Assembly: GCA_001579985.1 (NCBI GenBank)
Contig: LRSR01009591.1
Location: 1-22,381, forward strand
Source of the DNA: Hypsibius dujardini
Taxonomy: Eukaryota; Tardigrada; Eutardigrada; Parachela; Hypsibiidae
Direction of reading: 5' to 3'
Length of the DNA stretch: 22,381 nt
Shown here: positions 9,409 through 19,062 of the stretch, piece after piece
Numbering within the stretch: position 1 is the stretch's first letter
How the letters are laid out: every line of letters starts with the position of its first letter
Notes under the pieces: generated by a model
Told to the model about the DNA's origin: nothing
The model's input: the letters and a program-made list of their open reading frames with translations, nothing else
Databases searched by the model: none
Position numbers and translations under genes: made by a program

Positions 9409-10378
9409 GGGACACGTGGTTTTGTGGGACGTTCCTTAAAAAAAACCCGCTGTTAAGGACGTCCTCCAAAAACCCCGACTTTTTAGGGACACTTGGAACT
9501 AAAAAATGGTGAGCCGTATAGAACAAACGGTTAGAGACACAACGAGCGTAAAATGACGGTTTGAATTATAAACTGCGGTTAGTCCAAACAAACGGGCAGT
9601 ACTTATGTTTGATGGATGAGTGACGACCTGCTCAATAAGTTGTTACTTGGTCAAGGGTGTGGATAGTCACGCTTGAAAGTTGACCTGAAAACTGGCGGTC
9701 AGTCTTCAGGTTGAACTGGCGATATTCCAGGGTCTCTGCCAGACGTCCGGACTGTCCGGCTGCCACTGGACTGACCGTCATTCTTCAGGTTGATCCGTCA
9801 ACCTTTCAGAGAGACCGGTAACTTTCTGGACTGACCGTCGGTCTTTGGATTCCACCGTCAACCGTGCAGAGTACAAGATAACTTTCTGGACTGACCGTCG
9901 GTCTTTGGGTACACCGTCAACCTTCTAGATGACCGGTAACCTTTAAACGGACCGTCGGTCTTCAGGTACACCATCAACCTTCCAAATGACCGGCAACCAT
10001 ATGGACGGACTGTCGGTCTTCGAGTCCAGAGTACAAGGTAACTTTCTGGGTTGACCGTCGGTCTTCGGGTACACCGTCATCCTTCAAAAATGACCGGTAA
10101 CCTGTCAACCTCCCGGAGTAAAAGTCCACCCTTTTGATTAAGCCACAACTTATCGAGTGGGCCGTGACTGATCGTTCAACCGTAAGTATTGCCCAATTGT
10201 ATGGACTAACCGTTCGTCTTCCGGTTAAACCATCATTCCAAGCTTGTCATGCCTCTAGCCGTTTGTTCTGCACGGCTCACCTGCTTTTAATTTAAGTATC
10301 CATGAAAAATAGGGGTTTCGGAGAACGTCCCCTAAAAAACGGGGTGTTGAGGGACGTCCCTCGAAAAGACGTGTCCTT
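9409..10378. repeat. Diverged foldback element with internal minisatellite
   Basis: The left arm (about 9409-9655) and right arm (about 10135-10378) are imperfect inverted copies. GGACACGT near 9409-9417 pairs with ACGTGTCC at 10369-10376. GGTGAGCCGT...AGAACAAACGG at 9506-9530 pairs with CCGTTTGTTCT...ACGGCTCACC at 10259-10282. CGATAAGTTGT-like blocks pair further in. Between the arms sits a tandem array (9690-10110). No transposase is seen. Arm divergence implies an older element than the palindrome at 2809-3633. It starts 265 bp after the receptor stop codon. Confidence 0.7.
9690..10110. repeat. Minisatellite, units of about 57-60 bp
   Basis: Degenerate units contain GACCGTCGGTCTT, then ACACCGTCAACCTT, then GACCGGTAAC. 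The first block recurs at about 9833, 9893, 9949, 10007 and 10052. The array occupies the centre of the foldback element. Confidence 0.75.
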
Positions 10379-11277
10379 AAAAAAAGCCCACAGTTACACA
10401 TGTGGGCGGAGACGAACAGAGAAGACGTTCCGAAAAATAAACTGCCATCCTGAGACCCATTATGCATGTACGCTTCGTGCTGGCACTTGATAATTGGCCT
10501 TCCTTCGTTCATCTCTTCGTGTGATAGGAAAAACGAGTTTTCCTTCTTCTTCACACAGACTGGTAGTCGACGAGATAAGTGTAAAGCGCCATTCTCATAT
10601 TACGTAATCAAGGGAGGGTCGGTAGGTAGTCTGGACTTACGATTACTTTTGGTGACAAACAGAAGGGTCCTTTTGTGATGTGGTTACTATTGATTACGTA
10701 GGGCAGAGAGTGGGTGACATAAACCCCTTTCGCCTTTGAAAGTTCCATGATTGTCCAGACGCACGGAAGCTTTCCGCGCTTTCCCTGGTACAGCCTCGTT
10801 TATATGGAAGATGGTCGGTTCATTGATAACGTTGTGCATGATTACGAAACGTAGGTTGGTCGTTTTACTGATTACATTCCATGACATTTCGGGGTGGAGT
10901 AGTGGTAAAATGTCACGGATTTTTAATTATGTAATATGGGAATGGCGCATAATTACACGGATATGAAAGACAATCAGCAACCAACACAGAGAGAGAGAGA
11001 GAGAAATTAGTCGCTTAACTGACACCATGATGATACGATATACTCTAGATCATTGTAATCCTCGAGTGTTTGGATTACACATCGCCAGTGAGCCCCGAAA
11101 CAGCCTAACGACAGCCCGACGTTGCTGTTTACGTGGAGCTCCCATATCACCATACATGCTTCCATTCGTGCTGTTTCCCGGCATAAACATATTCACAACA
11201 ACATTTTAGCAAGCAGTACAGCCTATTCTTCAGATATTATTCTGCAGCACAAGACCGAAGAGGTAAAACACTGAAAA
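10379..11277. other. Intergenic between foldback element and deaminase gene
   Basis: I searched this stretch on the plus strand for kinase-homology or cyclase exons that could continue the receptor and recognised none. The frames at 10466-10678 and 10751-10966 carry no domain. A short GA run lies near 10990-11003. The deaminase promoter presumably lies in the last few hundred bases, but no clear TATA box is visible. Confidence 0.4.
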
Positions 11278-14166
11278 ATGGACGATAGTAATCCAAAAAG
11301 ACAGAAAATTTCCAGTGATTCGGCTCCGACGACGGCAGACACTGTTGATGCTTCTTCCGCAGGTGAGTGTGCTAGACAATGCGACAATGATTTTCTAAGA
11401 GGGCTCAAACTAAAGAGCGTCCTCTCCACTGGAACCCGGAACAATTTTGGTCCTGGAGATGTTCCGTTATAATTTAGAGAACCCCCAGAGTCGCAACCTT
11501 TTCCCACCCTTTGCGTATTGTCCCATCTGTTCCCACAACTTTCCCCTTTTGACTTTAAATTGACATTTGAACAGTTTCGTTGCCAGGTTATTAAAACTAC
11601 TGTAAAATATAATTATGTTATACTGAAACTGAAGAACTAGCCATGCAGGGTCCGAACTGATGGTCGTATTTTTCGCCCAAAACGCCAGGGCCAAAAACCT
11701 TAGAACGAATTCACCGTTATCAAGACAGACATTCTGATTACGCCGGACGAGGCCGACAGGATTCGCAAAAGTCTTTCTCCTATTAAGACGATTCTTGACT
11801 GAAAAACATTTTAGTGTCTGTTCTGATCTGCAAAAGTCTTGTCTTTAGCAAAACGATTTTAGTTTGAATTAAATTCAAAAATATTATCCAACGGCCATAA
11901 GATAAACAACATCGGCCCTCATTGTTCCTTGATTTCCATTAGAGGTCAAAAGGGTGGGACAATAGTTCAAGGGTGGGTCAAAGGGTGAGAAAGAGTTGGA
12001 CTAGTCATTTTCTATCACTTATCAGTGACGTTTCTGAATTCTTAATAAGTTATATCTCTGATGTAGCGTTACTACTAGGAACGAAGGCAAAAATGTTTCT
12101 TTCCCGGAATATTTTCGTATCTAAACTACACTGAGAATGCAGCACAGCCGTTTTCTACACTGATACCTTTGTAATTATGATATATAGGACCGGGAAACGG
12201 GAAACCGAGGCCGAGTTCGGAGGTACTCCCATGGCCGGATTACTACATGGGCGTGGCCCTATTGACGGCTCAGCGATCGAAAGATCCAGCCACACAGGTC
12301 GGTGCTTGTGTGGTTAACGACGACGGCCGCATCATCGCCATCGGCTACAACGGAATGCCATGCGGCATCTCCGATGAGGTTGCTAATTGGGCCTCCCCAC
12401 CGGAGGATGATACCACTGTAGCTGGGCAGGAAGCCGCAAAAGAAGGCATGATCTGTCACGCAGCACTCAATGCGATCGTTCAGAAAAGATCGGTTTCGGT
12501 GAACCACTGTACCCTCTACACAACTCTCTTTCCCTGCAATGAGTGCGCTAAGACGATCATCCAGGCAGGCATTAAAAAGGTGGTCTACCGCGAAGCTCGG
12601 CCGGAGAAGGAGTATCATAAATATTCGCGAGAGCTATTCGAAGATACGAAAGTGACCCTGGAGAAATATGTGCCGCATCGAGCTGGCATTTCTTTGGCAT
12701 TGAAGCACGACCAAAGCCCGCGTCTTGTGCCATCATCGACGAATTTCGTTGTTGCCATTGCCCCGGATTCTGGTAATTAAATGGTTTCCTGGAATATTTT
12801 TTTATCTACGTTAACGATCAAACGTCTTGTACACGCGACTAATTTTGACGTGCAATATCAGAGATTACTTTCGCAATGCTCAAGAGCTATTTTTACCATT
12901 CAACTACTGATGGTATACACTAAAACGTGTCAATAAATTTATATTTTTAGTCAACGAAAACTTGTTTTGTTGGATAAAAGCTAAAGTTTTCAACTCTGTT
13001 TATTATGAACTGAAATCTTTACACGACTTGTCAGTCGTGATTTTTTAAAAGAAAGACTCAACACCTACCAATGGAGAAAATGATGAGATTTGTTGTGGGT
13101 TTTGAATGGCGCCACGGGTGATGGGTTTTTCATGGTACCACTGATTCAGATTCCCATGAGTGATGGGGCCGAGTGTGGGTGAGTGAGCTCGGTGACCCAT
13201 CACTCATGGGTTTAAGGCCATAAGAGAATGGCAGTGCTGGTATCGCTGGCCAGTCAAGCAATCAATCGTCGGTTTGCCAAAAATACTGTGAGCATGAACA
13301 CTGACCTGAACGCGACCGAGAAGCCGCAAAGGGGAAAAGGGGATGGGTTTCAATGGCAACATCTGTAGATGAATTTTTTTATGGGTTTTTAATGGCACTA
13401 GTGACTCAAATTTCCATGAATGATCGGGTGCCGAGCGTGGAATACAAGTTCCCCGATTTATGCCGCCAAGTCGGGAGAATAAAAAAAGCCTCGCGCCTAA
13501 GCGTACAACATAAAGTGACATTAGTTTCAGTTTGTCCCTCGTAAAACAAACTAAATGTTGTAAAACCATTCGACTAATTAAAAAGGCATGCACCTGTTTG
13601 CAGGAGCTCCATCAGCGCTGAATCGTGCTCGGCCAATTGATCAATACCTTTCGTACGATGAGTACTTTATGGGGTTGGCATTGTTGACTGCCCAACGGTC
13701 AAAGGATCCCAAGACGCAGGTCGGAGCGTGTGTAGTGGACCGAAATAATCGCATCATCGGGCTTGGCTACAATGGAATGCCCATAGGGATTGACGATGAG
13801 AAGACCAACTGGGGTAAAACGCCTTACGGCGACGAGAGCGTGGGTGCGCGACTCGCCTCAAAGCACTCCAGGGTATGCCATGCAGAACAGAATGCGGTCG
13901 TGCAGAAGAACCCAGTGCCGACGGAGGGATGTAAGATTTACGTGACCTTGTTCCCGTGTATTCAGTGTCAGAAGCTGATTCTGCAATCGGGCATCACTGA
14001 GGTGGTTTATTTGGCCATGCCGGTGGATAAGAAGAAGGGTACACCGGAACCCATCAAACCGAGTTGTCTCCTACTGAAGAGTGTGGGCGAGGATGGCAAG
14101 CTGACGACGAGGCTGCGCCAATTCGAGTACCGGGATGAGAAAGAGCAGATCGTACTGACATTTTGA
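11278..14166 (+). CDS. DCTD-like: Two-domain dCMP deaminase, N-terminal domain catalytically altered
   Basis: Exons are 11278-11362, 12188-12772 and 13604-14166, totalling 1233 nt and 410 residues, with both introns in phase 1. Residues 1-40 are a polar leader with a basic PKRQK patch. Domain 1 (about 42-200) and domain 2 (about 238-410) both match deoxycytidylate deaminase, which converts dCMP to dUMP for thymidylate synthesis. Both carry MG-ALLTAQRSKDP, QVGACVV, GYNGMP and the PCxxC zinc motif. Domain 2 has the full active site: H316-A-E318, C342 and C345. Domain 1 keeps H119, C145 and C148 but has Ala121 (GCA) where the catalytic Glu belongs, so it should bind zinc yet not deaminate. Without the splice at 12773 exon 2 would stop at 12780, but donor, acceptor and phase support the join. 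Two adjacent genes are the less likely alternative. Confidence 0.9.
11363..12187 (+). other. Deaminase intron 1
   Basis: An 825-nt phase-1 intron, GCAG|GTGAGT to ATATAG|GACCGG. The join reads Ser-Ala-Gly-Pro-Gly and puts LPWPDYYMG in frame, matching the conserved start of dCMP deaminases. No other gene is recognised inside. Confidence 0.85.
12773..13603 (+). other. Deaminase intron 2 with a hairpin and repeated motif
   Basis: An 831-nt phase-1 intron, TTCTG|GTAATT to TTTGCAG|GAGCTC. It contains an inverted repeat at about 13154-13211 and a motif of about 60 bp present twice (about 13121-13180 and 13380-13441). The first copy includes ATGGGTTTTTCATGGTACC. Confidence 0.8.
13154..13211. repeat. 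Intronic hairpin
   Basis: CCCATGAGTGATGGG followed by GCCGAG pairs with CTCGG plus ACCCATCACTCATGGG around a loop of about 14 nt. The stem is about 20 bp with a bulge. The left arm lies in one of the two copies of the intronic repeat, which suggests a small mobile-element remnant. Confidence 0.65.
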
Positions 14167-14227
14167 GAGACCGTGCAAAACTTAACAAAGCGAAATTGTG
14201 TAACTAACGGTTCGGCAATTGTGGTTC

Positions 14228-14233
14228 ATTAAA
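14228..14233 (+). other. Polyadenylation signal ATTAAA for the deaminase gene
   Basis: ATTAAA begins 62 nt after the deaminase stop codon on the coding strand. It is the commonest AATAAA variant, at a reasonable distance for a short 3' UTR. Confidence 0.5.
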
Positions 14234-14429
14234 GCTTTCATGCATGCTTGAATTACACTGTAGCGAGCAGCGATCGACGCAATTATGCTAGTGGGATGAA
14301 TTAATCAAAATTGAAATTCGCCATACGAAATCAAAGTCAAAAGAAGAAAATGCCTAAGCTGGATTGGCTTACCTAACAGACGAATAGATCAAACAACCTG
14401 ACAGTCATTTTATTGGTGTGTCATTAAAC

Positions 14430-14547
14430 GGACATACGGACAGGCAGGCAGGCAGACAGAGAGGCAAATACACAGACAATTAGACAGACAAATAAACAGG
14501 CAGACAAGCAGACAGACAGACATATAGACAGGCAGATACACAGGCAT

Positions 14548-14642
<95 letters not shown>

Positions 14643-14695
14643 TAGAGACAGAGAGACAGAGAGACAGAGAGACAGAGAGACAGACAGACATACGG
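14430..14695. repeat. GACA/CAGA tetranucleotide microsatellite
   Basis: An imperfect array of ACAG/GACA units, purest at about 14548-14645, lies between the convergent deaminase and hAT-derived genes. The minus-strand frames rich in CLSVCLSV are translations of this array and not proteins. Confidence 0.95.
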
Positions 14696-14791
14696 ATGAC
14701 TGGCTAACTGGACAAACAATCGGCACAGTAACTCAACTGGCAAGACAATGATATGTACGCCGGAACTCAATTTGTTTGAGGTTCAACAGCT

Positions 14792-14797
14792 TTTATT
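14792..14797 (-). other. Polyadenylation signal AATAAA for the hAT-derived gene
   Basis: The minus strand reads AAAATAAAAG, giving AATAAA 79 nt beyond the hAT stop codon. The canonical signal and position support expression as an ordinary cellular gene. Confidence 0.6.
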
Positions 14798-14876
14798 TTG
14801 CCTGTACGATACAAGAGACGTAAACGTTATTTCTTCCAAACTCCAATTCACATTACGGCACCATGAAAAAAAAGTC

Positions 14877-16015
14877 TCAACGTCTAGGCGGTTTGAGTGG
14901 GTCCAAAAGTGCCTTATGATAACGGAGAAACACAAGCGACACCGCCGAAGGGTCCGCCACCCAGCAGGCCCAGTCGCGTTGAGAAAAGCCAAGGGGAAAT
15001 GGAGTGGAACTAGCAGGCACACTAACGAGACGTCGCACCAGCCGGGCCAAACGCGGGAACCGCTTCTCATACAGCGTCCAATACTCCTGCAGATCCGTCA
15101 CATCCGACGTGACGTCCTCGTAGTACTCCTTCAGTTCCGAGGCCACGCCCACGCCTGCCTTCACTACCGGTTTCGGACGACGGAAAGAGTCCAGTCCACA
15201 GTCCTGAGGCTGGGCGACGGTGTCTGACGTGTTGATTGTGAAGAGATTTGCCGATTCGGATGGCGCCAGCGTCTCTTGAAGGTCTGTCGCCATACGTTGG
15301 ACAGCCTCTCGCATCTGAAACCGAGAAATGTATATTTGCACGACTGAATCGGAATACTTGGGATCCGATCGGATCCGACGAAAAATATAAAAAATAAACT
15401 TATGATTTATTATTAATCAATTTAAATTAATTTATCAATTCCGAAATAAATAATTGTATTATTCTGAAAAATAAAACAGACCTTGGTGGAAAGAGTGGCT
15501 CGATTGTATTCGGAAATGTATTCCTCCACCCAGTAGTCCTTGTACGTGGGATCGAGGAACGTGGCAGCGAGGTGCAGCTCGTCACCGAACGTGCCACTCG
15601 GTGAGAGAGACTCCACCTCCGCGTAGCCCAACAGATAGAGTAGCCCATGGAATCGCGACTCCAGCGACTCCTTCAGTGCGTCCACCAACGGAACCAGGGT
15701 CAGGTCCCGTTGTAGTCGAGCGGTGGAGGAGGGCATGGGGAAGAAGTGCAGCAGACGACGATATATGCCGGCAATGTGAGGCGCGATGGTGCTGATGGAG
15801 GCGTGGGAGGATTGCGCCCGGTCGGTTGCCTCTTGCAACGGTCGAAGAATCTTCAGACAGACAGTTAGTCAGACAGACAGATAGGGATAAAGATAGGTAG
15901 ATAAACAGAAAACGTCACAAACAAGCAGCCAGACAGACAGACAGACAGACAGACAAGTAGCCAGACAAACAAACAGACAGACAGACAGATAGACAGACAA
16001 AGAGACAATGAGTCC

Positions 16016-16059
<44 letters not shown>

Positions 16060-19000
16060 AAGAGACAATGAGTCAGATAGACAGGCAGACAAGTAGGCAG
16101 ACAGACAGGCAGACAGACAAAAGGCCAGACGGACGTTGTATAGTCCGATAAACAGTCAGATCAATGGACAAACAACTTATCAAGCTTCTAGACTTCTGAG
16201 CAGGATGAGATTTAGATAACCCCGGAAACTTACGGACCTCGATAAAAGTATGAAGCAGGCTCAATTCCCGCGCGTCCAATTTCACTATATTCTGCGTGAC
16301 TGCATCGGTGAAGGTGATTCCACCATCAAGTCCGGGATTCAGCGTCAGAATCTGCCCGAGCGACTTCAACTGAAGTGTCCAGGTACTACCGTTCTCGATG
16401 AGGCTGCCGTGGTACGTGCCATCAGTAGTAAAACTGCGCGTTGCGCCACCGAAACTTCTCGACAGCCGCGCCAGTAAACTGACCAGCGGCTCGATGCGCT
16501 GGCACGCACGGAAGCCGTCGCTGATGACGAGTTGCAAGGTCTGCGAGAAGGGCGCCACTTCCTGGACGGACAGGTCACAGCAGAGTGAGTCGACGTGGTG
16601 GTGAGGGTCGCCGTTACGGGAAGGGCTGCCCGTTGAGCCTGGAAAGGAGACAGACAACTTGAAGGCTGCAACCATCACAGGCAGATAACACAGACATGTC
16701 TACAAAATGAGAGGCAATACCATAAGCTTCGTGGTTGTCAGTCATCATGGATGCAGACACGAAAGGCAGCTCGGAATCCGACATTAAGACATTCGTGTGG
16801 TTCGGCTGGTGTGCTACTCGAGGCACGGTGGAGAAGCCGGGAAGCTCCAGGCGTGAAGTCGACGACTGTCTGAATCCGGCGTAGACCTGGAAGGAGGAAG
16901 GTCGCATCAGTCAGACAGGTCGCGCCAAACATGAGGCAGGCAATAGCGAGAAACAGGCCACCGCTTGGGAGGCAAGCGAAGACTGACAGACAGCCAGACG
17001 GTTGGACGGATGGTCAAATCCTCAGAAAAAGGAATGACCGGACGCATACACAGCCAGCTCGACATCGGTCGCACGGATAAACGGAGGGAAAAGTGGACAG
17101 TCAGCTCGTCAGCACAAGTGAGTGAAAGTCTTACGGAAGTTTGGATGAACAAAACAGCCGAATAGACGGAAGACCAGCTAACGGGTAGGGGGACGCACGG
17201 ATGGTTAGATCAACGGAAAGACGAATGAATGCGTAGACAGACACAGACATCTGCAAATACGGAGCGAAATGCAGTTGGACAGATGGGTAGAGGGATGTGC
17301 AAAGGGACGGACGAAGAGGCAGACAGCGCCACGGATAGACGGACAGATACATCGAACTACCCACGAACGAATGAACCGAGCGGATGGTCGATTCGGTCAA
17401 CGGATAGACGGACAGATACATCGAACTACCCACGAACGAATGAACCGAGCGGATGGTCGATTTGACCAACGGATAGACGGACAGACCTTACCACCCACTT
17501 AACTTACCAAGCTGAACACTTTCTGTCCGATCTGATAGTCCGCCACCGTGTCCCTCACAAACCCCCTGAGATCCCCCGATTCCGTCAGTCCATCCGGAAG
17601 ATACCGCGCCGCCAGCAGCTCCGACTGCACCGCGAATTTCCGTCCCGCCGCATGGCCCGACAGGCCCACCACGACCCCCGCGAACCCTTCCCGTCGGCGC
17701 AAGTCAAGCGTCAAACTCACCGACGCTGCTGCGTCAAACACCTCCTTCACCTTGGTCTTCACGCTCATGCTCAAGAGCGGCAACTTGCTCTCCATAATCT
17801 CCCGCCCCGTCCAGGGAACCCAACCGGGTTCGCTGAAGCCCATCAGCGAACGGAAACCTTCACCTTCTCCGAGGGTCAGCGGCAGTCCGTCACCGATGAT
17901 CAGCGCCTGGACCACAAGGTCGTTGAGAAATTCCCGACGAGCTCTGACGGCTCCGGGGTTCGGGCGCCTCGGAATGTGTGGTGCGATACTGGTAACACCG
18001 CCATTGCTCGAGGTGGAAGGTCTGGAGGTGCTGGTGATGGCGGAATTGGCGTTGTGGTTGGTGGTGGCCGATTTAGACGCCCGTGTTCGTTTGGTCGGTT
18101 TCAGCCGTTTCAGCGGGTGGCCTTTGTTGGCTTGGGTCTTGGCGTATTCGGCGAAGACCTCCGGGTGGACTTGCCGGACGTGGGCGAGGAAGTTTGACGT
18201 CGTACCTGACACGGAGAACCGGGATGAAAAACTACTAGTAACATGCTAGTTCCGTAAAGTAACATTTTTATTCATTTGATTAATGAATAATAATTATTAA
18301 TGCATTAATTATTATTCAACTAAACATTAATATTAAACCGCAAATTAGCCATTAATTTAAGAAGATATATACCTATTCTAAGCTACAGAAGTACTTATTT
18401 ATAGTCTGCAAGATTGCAACAGTGCGCTAATTTCGTTAAAATTAATCTTTATAAAAACAAAGCTCACCATTGTGAAGAAGTTGGGAAATAGAGGAAGAGT
18501 AAAACATTTTCATTATGACAAATTCCAATACATTTCAAATGTGAACATAATGAACACGTGAAACCGATAGACGAGCATGAATCAATCAATCAAGCGCAGC
18601 AATCTACTTTCAGTCTCCCACCGCCAATTCAAACGCCATTCAATCAATCAATCAAGCGCAGCAACCTACTTTCAGTCTCCCTCGGCCAATTCAAGCCCCA
18701 TTCAATCAATCAATCGAGCGCAGCAACTACTTCCAGTCTCCCTCCGCCAATTCAAGCGCCATTCAACCAATCAATCAAAACAGCAATCAACTTCTAGTCT
18801 CCCTCGGCCAATTCAAGGGCCATTCAATCAATCAAGGGATGGCCTCACCTTTCTTGTCGGATTTCGTGCGTTTGGTGATGCAGGTGAGGCAGTCAGCCGA
18901 CCACCGTTTCCCATCCACCACGACGTTCTCAAAGGCGAAGGTGAGGATGTTCGCACCCGAATGGTTGCCGGTCCGGTCGGGCCACATTTTGCGTTCCGGT

Positions 19001-19062
19001 TTGGCGGGCTGCTGCAGCTGCAGGAAATCATCTTCCGGATCTTCACTCGCCGAATCACACAT
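14877..19062 (-). CDS. BED-finger / hAT-transposase-derived protein, probably domesticated
   Basis: Exons in transcript order: 19062-18849, 18205-17508, 16886-16721, 16638-16238, 15850-15482, 15314-14877. They total 2286 nt, giving 761 residues with no frame break. A BED zinc finger (C58, C61, H80, H85) spans exons 1-2, followed by a basic low-complexity linker. The hAT RNase-H-like core follows: SLTLDL (D239), MMTDN (D354), a QTLQLVISDGF helix, STW (W446) and FLDPTYKDYW (590-600). The C-terminal hAT dimerisation domain includes ELKEYYEDV, YEKRFPRLA and VPASS. The usual SER-x-FS motif reads PFPLGFS: the acid that aligns with the third catalytic residue of Hermes-type transposases is Pro723. 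The Cys/Asp-x-x-His element before the QTLQL helix is also altered. The inferred role is nuclear DNA binding without transposition, as in ZBED proteins. The fourth junction uses GAG|GTCCGT, the least certain donor. An upstream coding exon (about 19191-19391) is possible in phase but weak. Confidence 0.82.
15855..16130. repeat. GACA/CAGA microsatellite in a hAT-gene intron
   Basis: An imperfect CAGA array containing two nearly identical blocks ending AAAGAGACAATGAGTC (about 15997-16014 and 16058-16075) fills most of the 387-nt intron 15851-16237. The acceptor CTGTCTGAAG for the next exon is built from repeat units on the minus strand. Confidence 0.95.
16887..17507 (-). other. hAT-gene intron 2 with a 69-bp tandem duplication
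   Basis: A 621-nt phase-0 intron, TTG|GTAAGT to TTCCAG|GTC. It holds degenerate GACGGACAGA-type sequence and a nearly identical 69-bp tandem repeat. Confidence 0.8.
17332..17487. repeat. 69-bp tandem duplication
   Basis: CGGATAGACGGACAGA occurs at 17332, 17401 and (partly) 17470. The first two units, including CGAACTACCCACGAACGAAT, differ at very few positions, so the duplication is recent. It lies inside intron 2 of the hAT-derived gene. Confidence 0.9.
18206..18848 (-). other. hAT-gene intron 1
   Basis: A 643-nt phase-1 intron, AAAG|GTGAGG to GTGTCAG|GTACG, which interrupts the BED finger between its CxxC and HxxxxH halves. It contains a minisatellite with a period of about 61 bp next to the donor and an AT-rich remainder. 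Confidence 0.85.
18581..18838. repeat. Minisatellite of about 61 bp, about four units
   Basis: Units run ATCAATCAAGCGCAGCAA, CTACTTTCAGTCTCCC, CCAATTCAAG-GCCATTC, repeated about every 61 bp from 18581 to 18838 with scattered substitutions. The overlapping Ser/Gln/Asn-rich frames on the plus strand are repeat readings. Confidence 0.92.

Noticed and set aside
12259-12618. Minus-strand frame of 119 codons
   Set aside because: Shadow of deaminase exon 2.
14410-14770. Cys/Leu/Ser/Val-rich minus-strand frames of about 93-100 codons (also at 15865-16092)
   Set aside because: They are translations of the GACA microsatellite in all three frames; open frames are guaranteed by the repeat.
14748-15227. 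Plus-strand frame of 159 codons
   Set aside because: Antisense to the terminal hAT exon (14877-15314), which carries the dimerisation-domain motifs.
17548-18249. Long plus-strand frame (233 codons) and another at 17652-18197
   Set aside because: Antisense to the well-supported BED-hAT exon 17508-18205; the minus-strand reading has the conserved motifs.
18581-18838. A CRISPR-like array (regular repeats of about 61 bp)
   Set aside because: Units are head-to-tail without unique spacers, lie in a eukaryotic intron and have no cas genes nearby; it is a minisatellite.
14877-19062. An active autonomous hAT transposon
   Set aside because: The third catalytic acid position is Pro723, the CxxH element is altered, several introns are present and no flanking terminal inverted repeats were seen.
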